Below the pieces are notes generated by a model. The model saw only the letters and a list, made by a program, of their open reading frames with translations, was not told the DNA's origin and searched no databases. Below are positions 57,044 to 64,000 of a DNA stretch of 64,000 nucleotides, piece by piece. The position numbers and the translations under genes were made by a program. Position 1 is the stretch's first letter. The number at the start of each line of letters is the position of its first letter. Source of the stretch: Callorhinus ursinus. Taxonomy: Eukaryota; Chordata; Mammalia; Carnivora; Otariidae. The stretch covers positions 4,057,307-4,121,306 of the forward strand of contig NW_020312867.1 of NCBI RefSeq assembly GCF_003265705.1, given 5' to 3'.

Positions 57044-57660
57044 AAAAGCTTCTGCATGATATACATATATATGATATTACATATACATATGATATTACTC
57101 AGCCATAACAAAGAATGAAATCTTGCCATTTGCGACAACATGGATGGAGCTAGAGAGTATTAGGCTAAGCAAAATAAGGCAGAGAAAGACAAATACCATA
57201 TGTTTTCACTCATATGTAGAATTTAGAAACAAAACAAATGAGCAAAGGGGAAAAAAAAGAGAGGCAAACCAAGAAACAGACTCTTAACTATAGAGAAAAA
57301 AACAGGTTACCAGAGAGGAGGTGGGTGCAGGGATGGGTGAAATAGGTAATGAGGATTAAGGAGCGTACTCGTGATGAGCACTGGGTGTTGTATAGAACTG
57401 TTGTGTCACTATATTGTTACACCTGAAATTAATAGAACATTGTATGTTAACTAATTGGAATTTAAATAGAAGCTTAAAAAGGAAGAAACGTGGGAAAAAA
57501 TAGGGGCAGATGCTCAATAAATGGAACTAATAAATACACCCCTCCTTGTTTTTAAAGAGAAATAGGGGGCAGGGAAGAAAATATTTATTAAGAAATTAAT
57601 ATGTGCCAGTCATTGTGCTGAGAAATTTCACTTTTTCCATTTAATCTCCAGAAATCTTTT

Positions 57661-57862
57661 TTTTAGATTTTATTTATTTATTTGAGAGAGAGAATGAGAT
57701 AGATAGATAGAGAGAGAGAGCATGAGAGGGGGGAGGGTCCGAGGGAGAAGCAGACTCATTGCTGAGCAGGGAGCCCGATGCGGGACTTGATCCCAGGACT
57801 CCAGGATCATGACCTGAGCCGAAGGCAGTCGCTTAACCAACTGAGCCACCCAGGCGCCCTCC
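57661..57862 (-). repeat. CAN-SINE, antisense, perfect 13-bp TSD
   Basis: Complete. CCAGAAATCTTTT at 57648-57660 and 57863-57875. Confidence 0.95.
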
Positions 57863-57897
57863 CCAGAAATCTTTTATGGCACTGTCAATTCCATTTT

Positions 57898-58092
57898 CTT
57901 TAAAGATTTTATTTATTTATTTGACAGAGAGAGAGACAGCGAGAGAGGGAACACAAGCAGGGGGAGTGGGAGAGGGAGAAGCAGGCTTCCCGCGGAGCAG
58001 GGAGCCCGATGCGGGGCTCCATCCCAGGACCCTGGGATCATGACCTGAGCTGAAGGCAGAAGCTTAACGACTGAAGCCACCCAGGCGCCCCG
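57898..58092 (-). repeat. CAN-SINE, antisense, perfect 14-bp TSD
   Basis: Complete. GTCAATTCCATTTT at 57884-57897 and 58093-58106, only 35 bp from the previous copy. Confidence 0.96.
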
Positions 58093-58106
58093 GTCAATTC
58101 CATTTT

Positions 58107-58610
58107 TTGATCAGGAAATTAAGGTTCAGACACGTTAGGCAACTCACTCTGAATCTCTTCACAAGTAAATGTTCAAGTTTGACACTTCTCTGGTGGACTA
58201 CAACCTTACAGGGTAAGAGGTAGAGTCGGGAGGCAAGAGTCCTAGTGCTTTCAAGAGACTAAAAAAAGTTTTTTCTCATGAGGGAACCATGAAATCAACC
58301 ACATAAATTGTGAAAATATAAATCATGGTTGTATTTTTCTGTGACAGTGTAGAAAATGCACATTTTAATCAAGCTAGAAAAAGAAAGAAAAATTATAAGT
58401 AGTTCAATCTTGCTCACTAAAAAAGAGAACTAGCATTACCGAATCCAGCAACCTGTCCCCCCTCCCTCCAGAAACATTTTATCCACACTAGAATTTTGAA
58501 TGAAAGACAAAAAGATCAGCTACAGGATGTATATAGGGAAGGATGATGAGGCCTGGGTAACTTTTATAGCACAGAAAAGACCAGACCTTAAAAATGTTTA
58601 GTACCTGCAT
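58107..58610. other. Unassigned stretch
   Basis: Nothing recognised apart from simple A-rich text. Confidence 0.4.
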
Positions 58611-58614
58611 TAGG

Positions 58615-59066
58615 CTGGAAAATGGCCCCTAAAGATAATTAGGTCCTAATCCCCGGAATTTGTACATGTTACACTATTTGGAAAGGGGATCTTTGCAAAT
58701 GTGATTGAGTTAAGGATCTTGAGATTGGGGGGGGTGTTATCTTGTATTACTCAGGTGGAACCTAAATGCAACCACAAGTGTCCTTTTAAGAGACAAGCGG
58801 AGGGAGTAGTGAAACACCCACAGAGGAGGAGGCAGAGATTGGAGAGATCTGGCCCCAGGCTAAAGAATACAGCAACTTTCTCTTCTCCCGGAGAAGCTGG
58901 AGAGGCAAGAAGCATATTTTCCTCTTGAGGCTCCAGAGGAATTTTGGTCCAGTGAAACTGATTTCAGACTTCTGGCCTCCAGAACTGAGAGAGAATCAAT
59001 TTCTGTTGCTTTAAGCCACCAAGTTTGTGGTAATGTGTTACAGTAGTCACAGGAAACGAATGCAGT
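58615..59066 (+). mobile_element. MLT1D-type MaLR LTR
   Basis: Same family as 3547-4012. GAAAATGGCCCCTAAAGATA, TCCTAATCCCCGGAATTTGT, GTTAAGGATCTTGAGATTGG, TTTCAGACTTCTGGCCTCCA, GCCACCAAGTTTGTGGTAAT, and an end with AGGAAACGAATGCA. It ends about 160 bp before the EDEM2 promoter motifs. No internal genes. Confidence 0.8.
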
Positions 59067-59249
59067 ACCCCTGTGTTATCTAAGTCTCCTGCTGTCCTCT
59101 GTCTTTAATGCTTATACGGTCGTTGAACAAAATAATGTATTTAAAGAGTTCAATACAGTTTTAGTACACAGTAAGTGCTCAACAAATGCTGTTACTAGAA
59201 CATTAGTTATAGTATCTGTAGTAGCCACCGTTTTTCAGGCACGTTCCTT

Positions 59250-59460
59250 GCCGCCTCAGGGACTGTATGTCCCAAGATCCTCTTTGCCTGGGTTCCACCT
59301 CCCATTATATTCTGGGACTTGTAGTCCGGAAGTGGGTGACGGATTCATCAGCGCGCAGGCGCAGTGGCGCGGATTCCCGGAACAACCGGCAGAGGCTCCC
59401 AGGATGAGCGGGTGGCGGTGGCTGCTGCTGCGGCGGAGGCGCTGACAGGACACGAGCTCT
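59250..59460 (+). promoter_or_regulatory. EDEM2: EDEM2 promoter and 5' leader
   Basis: TATA-less, CpG-bearing housekeeping-type promoter. Motifs by eye: a ZNF143/SBS-type element TCTGGGACTTGTAGT at 59311-59325, immediately followed by an ETS/GABP site CCGGAAGTG at 59326-59334 and an NRF1-like GCGCAGGCGCA at 59353-59363. A weaker, opposite-strand ZNF143-like match (ACTGTATGTCCCAAGATCC) sits at about 59262-59280. The exact transcription start is not visible but probably lies between the NRF1 motif and the ATG. Confidence 0.6.
59404..59445 (+). CDS. Candidate upstream ORF in EDEM2 leader
   Basis: A 13-codon ORF, MSGWRWLLLRRRR then TGA, ending 15 bases before the EDEM2 ATG and in the same frame. 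Its start has A at -3, while the EDEM2 start has T at -3. If the transcript begins upstream of 59404, it could reduce EDEM2 translation. Not a known peptide; whether it is translated is unknown. Confidence 0.4.
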   Translation: MSGWRWLLLRRRR

Positions 59461-60437
59461 ATGCCTTTCCGGCTGCTGGTCCCGCTCGGCCTCCTGTGCG
59501 CGCTGCTGCCCCTGCACCATGGTGCGCCAGGCCCGGATGGCACCGCGCCCGACCCCGCTCACTACAGGTGAAGGGGGTCAGGGTCCTGGCGCTTCCATAG
59601 TTGGGGAAGGAAAAGCGCAGACTCGGTCCTTTTCTTTTCCCTAAGTCCCAGGAGCCCCCACCCTGACCTGCTCGGACCCCGCCACTGGGCTCAGGTGGTA
59701 ATTCCCACTTTCCGTCCTATTTGTCCTTTCCCCGGCCTTATTTCTTGTACCCCGCACCAGGGAGCGAGTCAAGGCCATGTTCTACCACGCTTACGACAGC
59801 TACCTGGAGAATGCCTTTCCCTACGACGAGCTGCGACCTCTCACCTGTGACGGGCACGACACCTGGGGCAGGTAGTGCGAGTGGAGGAGCAGGGGGGCGG
59901 CTTGGGTGTGGCAGTCCGGCCCTAGGCGGGGTGGGGGGGGGGGGGGTCTCCTGGGGCTGGTGGCTTCACGGCCTCCTCACCAGTTCCGGAAAAGCTCCTA
60001 GCGAGGGTGAGGCCGTGTTCCCTCCAATTCAGGGCAGCACCGCCAGGATCCACTCCACCCAGCCTCCTGGAAAGTGGGATCCCACCGTGGAAAAAGCCTG
60101 GGTTAGCCTGGTGGACTGGACCTCTGGGCTCCAACCACGACAGTAAGAGGCACCAGCAATGGGGATTTGGACACGTGGACAAATCTCTGAAGTCCTAGGC
60201 TATCGAGGAAGGGCTCCAAGAAGTCAGAAGACCCAACCCCTCATATCATAATTGGGCGAACAGGCCCAGGAGAGGGTGTAACTCTTCCAAACTTGAAACT
60301 TTAGAGCATTTGTTGTTAGTAACTGAAACACACTCACATTACTGACTGCTTCTTGAGATTGCAGCCCAAAATGTCACCTCAGCATCATTTCCCTTAACCA
60401 CCCACCTGCTACAGGTCACTCTCACAAATCACCCTAT

Positions 60438-60476
<39 letters not shown>

Positions 60477-61763
60477 GTAGCACTTCTCACTCTGATACTA
60501 CCATTTTCACTCGTCTGCTAGTTTGTCTTTCTCACTTCCACTAGAATAAACATTTATGAGATGGAATTCTCTGTCTTGTCTCTTGCTGAGTGAGTGAAGA
60601 ATCATTGCATTTAGCTGAGGCTGACATTGATTAAACACTGTGCTAAGCATTTTACTTGTGTCTTCTCATTTAATTCTCTTAACACCCCTAGGAGTTAAGT
60701 GCTGTTTTCTCCATTTAACAAATTAGTATGCTAAGAACGGGAGAAGTTAACAAGATTTGTGCTGGTTTTCTTTTTTTAGCTGAAAAAAAAATGTAAGCAA
60801 ATGGCAGATTCAAGCAGTACAAAATCATATACAATAAAGTAAGTCTCTCCGATACCCTAGAACTCCAACCACTGTTGACTTTCTTGTGTATCCTCCCCAA
60901 AATGTTTTCAGTTTATACCATCATATAAGTATGTGTATCTTTTTAAACCAGCTTTGTAAAGGCATAACTTACATATAATAAAATGAACGCATTTAAAGCA
61001 TATAGTAGCCACTATCACAGCCAAGGTAGAGTACATTTCTGTCATGCTAAAAGTCCCCTTGTGCCCCTTTATAGTTGATCCCTCCACCACCACTGGCCTA
61101 AACAACTGCTAATCTGCTTTCTGTCTATATGTCTCTTTTTGAAAATGCAGATAGAAGCATACCTCACTGCCTATTCCTTGTCTTTTTCATGTAACGATAT
61201 AATTTGAATATTTTAACATTAGCCCATAGAACTCTTGATAACAGTCTTTTTTGACAACTTCATAGTTTTGCACTCTTTAAATGTACTGCAATTTAGATAA
61301 TCATTCTTCAACTGGTGTATGTTTGGGTTACTTCTAACTTTTTGCTATTCTACACAATACCGCCATGAGCATTCTCAAGTATACGGCTCTGTACACATTG
61401 AGATAAATTCCTAGATGTGGAAAAGCCTGTGCCCTTAGCTACAATCTTATACTGCCTCCCTATGGCAGAGAAGAATGCTGGTGCATATAGATGATATGGT
61501 TAACCACAGTTGAGCAATATCAGCCCATCCTCCCAGGTGCATTAAATGGGTTAGAGCTTCTTGGCAATTTTCACTACGGCTTCTGTGTTGTGACTGGAAG
61601 CGAGATAGGCAGAGGCATTGCTGTGCCTCACTTATTATTTTTTGGGGTATCTGATCTGGGGCAGCCTTACTATCTTGTGTTTGATTTTCTTACTAAGCAG
61701 CTGGGATTTCTGTCCTTTTACAGTTTTTCTCTGACGCTAATTGATGCCCTGGACACTTTGCTG
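59461..61763 (+). CDS. EDEM2: EDEM2, exons 1-3 (5' partial gene)
   Basis: ER degradation-enhancing alpha-mannosidase-like protein 2, a glycosyl hydrolase family 47 protein of the ER lumen. It trims mannose from N-glycans of misfolded glycoproteins to commit them to ERAD. Coding exons here: 59461-59567, 59761-59871 and 61724-61763 (107, 111 and 40 nt), giving 86 codons. Donors are GTGAAG, GTAGTG and GTAAGT; acceptors CAG. The signal peptide [20 protein letters not shown] is followed by the start of the GH47 domain, with [33 protein letters not shown] (Cys65) and [14 protein letters not shown]. It is nearly identical to human EDEM2, which has 578 residues. The remaining exons lie past 64000; I see no exon 4 up to the window end. 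Start chosen by signal peptide and human match. Confidence 0.98.
60434..60478. repeat. TTTA microsatellite
   Basis: About 11 uninterrupted TTTA units in EDEM2 intron 2. No flanking SINE is evident. Confidence 0.95.
60765..61435 (-). mobile_element. L1M LINE 3' region, antisense
   Basis: AAAGGCATAACTTACATATA, CATGCTAAAAGTCCCCTTGT, CAACTGGTGTATGTTTGGGT and ATACCGCCATGAGCATTCTC are antisense L1 3' UTR blocks. Confidence 0.78.
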
Positions 61764-62060
61764 GTAAGTGTCTTGACAATTGCTTTTCCTCACCACCGTT
61801 GTGTAACCAAGATCCTTCCTCTTTTGGCAGCTTGACTGTGGGTGAAAAACAAATTCTTCACTTAAGCCTTTTATTTTTATCTCTGGATTCTGAACCATGA
61901 GGTTCTGGTTGCCCAGCCAGGTAGAGAAAAAGGATGAATTCCAAACATTGCAGGGTCATTTATTCAGCAGATGTTTATAGAGGAACTGTTATGAACACAG
62001 CACTGGGATAGGCCTATATAACTGTGGGTGATATGGAGACTTTGAGACCCTCTTTGTTTT
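61764..62060 (+). other. EDEM2 intron 3, start
   Basis: Begins at the GTAAGT donor of exon 3. Nothing else recognised in this part. Confidence 0.6.
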
Positions 62061-62094
62061 CAGAGGCTTATATTCTAACTGGACATGTTCGTGA

Positions 62095-62325
62095 TAAAAA
62101 AATATTAGCAGTAACTAGTTCGTGTGTTATGTATAGGGCTTGTCCTAAGCACTTTATATGTGTTATCTTGTTTAATCCTTCCAACAACCCCATGAGGTAC
62201 GTACCTTTACTCCTTCTTAGTGTGGGGAAATCTGATGCTTGGAAAGGTAAAATGGGTTGGCCAGGGTCCACAGCTGTGAAATGGCAGGGCTAGGACTTGA
62301 GTTTAACTCTGTATGACAGCCAAGT
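62095..62325 (-). repeat. MIR SINE, antisense
   Basis: CTTGTCCTAAGCACTTTATA, ATCTTGTTTAATCCTTCCAA, AACCCCATGAGGTACGTACC, GGGTCCACAGCTGTGAAATG. Confidence 0.82.
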
Positions 62326-62338
62326 CTTTTTTTTGAAG

Positions 62339-62521
62339 ATTTTTTTTATTTACTTGAGAGAGAGAGCACGAGCAGGGGAAAGGGGTAGAGGGAGAGGGAG
62401 AAGCAGATTCCCTGCTGAGCAGGGAGCCCGATGCAGGACTTGATCCCAAGACCCTGGTGTCATGACCTGAGCCAAAGGCAGACACTTAACTGACTGAGCC
62501 ACCCAGGTGACCCTATATCAT
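62339..62521 (-). repeat. CAN-SINE, antisense, perfect 10-bp TSD
   Basis: Complete. GCCAAGTCTT at 62329-62338 and 62522-62531. Confidence 0.94.
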
Positions 62522-62560
62522 GCCAAGTCTTAATTGTCCTACTTAAAAAGGCCGCAGGAG

Positions 62561-62756
62561 GGCGCTTGGGTGGCTCAGATGGTTAAGCGTCTGCCTTCGG
62601 CTCAGGTCATGATCCCAGAGTCCTGGGATCGAGTCCCGCATCGGGCTCCCTGCTCCTTGGGAGCCTGCTTCTCCCTCTGCCTCTCTCTCTCTCTCTCATG
62701 AATAAATAAATAAAATCTTTAAAAAAAAAAAGAAACGAAATTTCTGTTAAAAAAAA
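62561..62756 (+). repeat. CAN-SINE, sense, double A-tail
   Basis: Complete with two A-runs separated by GAAACGAAATTTCTGTT. 16-bp flanking repeat with one mismatch (AAAAAGGCCRCAGGAG) at 62545-62560 and 62757-62772. Confidence 0.95.
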
Positions 62757-62772
62757 AAAAAGGCCACAGGAG

Positions 62773-63130
62773 AAGATATAATTAACAACTTTCTCCCTAC
62801 TTCACGATTTCTGGTTGTCTGTCACGTCTTCTCATTTTTATATATTAATAGCGTTTACATGGTTGTGATCACCTTGCAGATATAATTTCGCTTTTTTTCC
62901 CTTAATGTTAATTTGTATGTACTTGTCCACTCATCAAATATTTATTGGGGGCCCCCTGTATGCCAAGCACAGTGCTAAGCTCTGGAGTTATAGTTTTAAG
63001 TTTAAATAGATATGGTCCCTGCTTTCTTGGAGTTACGACTTTTGTGAGGGAGACAAAGAATCAAAGAATAATCCTAAAGGACATAGAATTACAAATTGAG
63101 GTGAGTGCTCCAAAGGAAGAGAACATGGTT
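62773..63130. other. Unassigned, with MIR/L2-like phrase
   Basis: 62930-62980 (CATCAAATATTTATTGGGGG, then GCCAAGCACAGTGCTAAGCT) looks like an antisense MIR or L2 tail. No exon seen. Confidence 0.4.
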
Positions 63131-63963
63131 CTGTGAGTGGTCATGTAACAAAGGAAGCGGACCTAGACTGAGGAGGTCAGGGAGGACTTCCCTAAAGCAG
63201 TGAAGTGACACTTCAAGTAGGGATCTGAAAGAGAAGTCAGTGTTGACTAGGGAAGTGGGGGAGGACAGAGTGTTCCAGGCAAGGGCCTCACGGCAGGAGA
63301 GAGCGTGGCAGATGCAGGGAATTGAAGGAGGGCCAGTGTGTCTGGGATGTGGAGAAGGAAATGCAGGAAGCAAAGTGGACCTGGAGGCCTCACTGGGGAC
63401 CAGGATGATGGAAGCCCTTGTTCACTATGTTAAGGATTTTGATTTCTAATTTGAGAGCAATGGAAAGCCACTGAAACATTTTAAGTAGAGGGCAGGAAAT
63501 GCTGAGATTTCTCTTTTGAGAAGATCACTAACTGCAGTGTGGGAAGAGATTCATGTAATCATTCAGTAAGCATTTGTCGAGAATTGCTCCATGGGCTGTG
63601 CTTGGCACCCTGGGGGAAGGCAGGAATGAATGAGGCTCCTTCCCAGGTAAAGATTCTGTTAATATGGAAAGAAACAGATGCTGTAAGAGTTGTGTGGATA
63701 TAGTTAATGCAGTCTTTTACAGGATGAAGAGGTTCATTTTAGCTGGAGGAATCAGAGGCTTCCTTCCTAGAGAAGTGACATTCTGATAATCAGAGCCAGG
63801 TTGGATTTGGAAATGGGAAGACACGTGGTGGAGAGATTCGGCAGAGGGCAGAGCATGTCTCAAGCCAAAAAATTGGGGCATAGTGGGTACAGTTTTTCTG
63901 AAGCAGATGAGGATAGGTTAGAAGAAGACGAACAGTGAGAAACGTGGTCAGAAGGGTAGGTTG
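63131..63963. repeat. Ancient dispersed repeat, as at 17.3-18.2 kb
   Basis: AGAGTGTTCCAGGCAAGGGC, GAGGGCCAGTGTGTCTGGGA and AATGGAAAGCCACTGAAACA are the same family as the long copy at 17290-18240. A related piece follows at 63720-63960. Family not named with confidence. Confidence 0.45.
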
Positions 63964-63964
63964 A

Positions 63965-64000
63965 GGGGCACCTGGGTGGCTCAGTCGGTTAAGTGTCTGC
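63965..64000 (+). repeat. CAN-SINE, sense, cut by window end
   Basis: Head GGGGCACCTGGGTGGCTCAG and the following TCGGTTAAGTGTCTGC. The rest lies beyond the window. Confidence 0.93.

Larger units (their letters stand above)
55830..57480 (+). mobile_element. L1 LINE 3' part, sense, relatively young
   Basis: ORF2 C-terminal region followed by the carnivore-type L1 3' UTR. At the protein level the frame at 55800-56243 shows KVTGYKINLQKSGAFLY, IPFITVPKITKYLGINL and IEKDTKKWKDISCSWIG, hallmark L1 ORF2 text. A second frame from 56262 continues it after a frameshift. 57080-57480 holds CAGCCATAACAAAGAATGAA, AACATGGATGGAGCTAGAGA and the 3' UTR ending. It lacks the endonuclease and RT core and is broken by two SINEs and frameshifts, so it is inactive. 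Confidence 0.9.
59872..61723 (+). other. EDEM2 intron 2 contents
   Basis: Holds a TTTA microsatellite at 60434-60478, an antisense MIR at 60625-60760 and an antisense L1M 3' region at about 60765-61435. A G11-12 homopolymer is near 59933-59945. No other gene seen. Confidence 0.75.

Noticed and set aside
61764..64000. EDEM2 exon 4 inside the window
   Set aside because: I looked for a frame continuing after DALDTLL with the expected LGNVSEF text and found none. Repeats fill most of this stretch.

Overview
This is mammalian genomic DNA, most likely from a carnivoran. About forty copies of the tRNA-derived CAN-SINE are scattered on both strands. They carry the conserved head with GGGTGGCTCAGT, a pyrimidine-rich body and an AATAAA/A-rich tail, and most are flanked by 8-18 bp target-site duplications. 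The SINE family is carnivore-specific; the exact species cannot be read from the window. There are no operons, CRISPR arrays, phages or bacterial features.

Two protein-coding genes are supported exon by exon. PROCR (endothelial protein C receptor, EPCR) is complete on the minus strand. It has four coding exons between 42315 and 38575, all junctions are GT-AG, and it encodes 241 residues. EDEM2 (ER degradation-enhancing alpha-mannosidase-like 2) begins on the plus strand at 59461. Its first three coding exons (86 codons) are present and the rest lies beyond the right edge. In human 20q11.22 the order is EDEM2 - PROCR - MMP24, with PROCR and MMP24 on the strand opposite EDEM2. That order makes the GC-rich island at about 12.0-13.0 kb, which is broken by 400 N, a candidate for the MMP24 promoter and first exon on the minus strand. 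The exon itself would lie inside the gap and cannot be seen.

Two retrocopies are clear. One is a full-length processed RPL12 pseudogene on the minus strand at 43.92-44.58 kb, with a one-base frameshift and a perfect 19-bp target-site duplication. The other is a 3'-truncated U4 snRNA pseudogene on the minus strand at 21.48-21.55 kb, with a perfect 18-bp duplication.

Layout: 1-12 kb is probably MMP24 intron 1 by synteny and holds L2, MIR, MER5A, MLT1D and L1 3'-end relics. 12.0-13.4 kb is the CpG island, gap and G-rich shoulder. 13.4-26 kb is repeat-rich (clustered SINEs, a MER34-like LTR, an L1/HAL1 relic with the U4 copy). 26.6-35.5 kb is mostly old antisense L1M sequence riddled with SINEs, some nested. 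36.3-36.6 kb is a GAAA microsatellite with a 100-N gap. 38.2-42.7 kb is PROCR. 43-58 kb holds RPL12P, more L1M and SINEs. 59.2-64 kb is the EDEM2 promoter, exons 1-3 and part of intron 3.

I found no convincing new biological system. The most useful leads are an upstream ORF in the EDEM2 leader, a compact cluster of promoter motifs there, the hidden MMP24 exon, and the two retrocopies.
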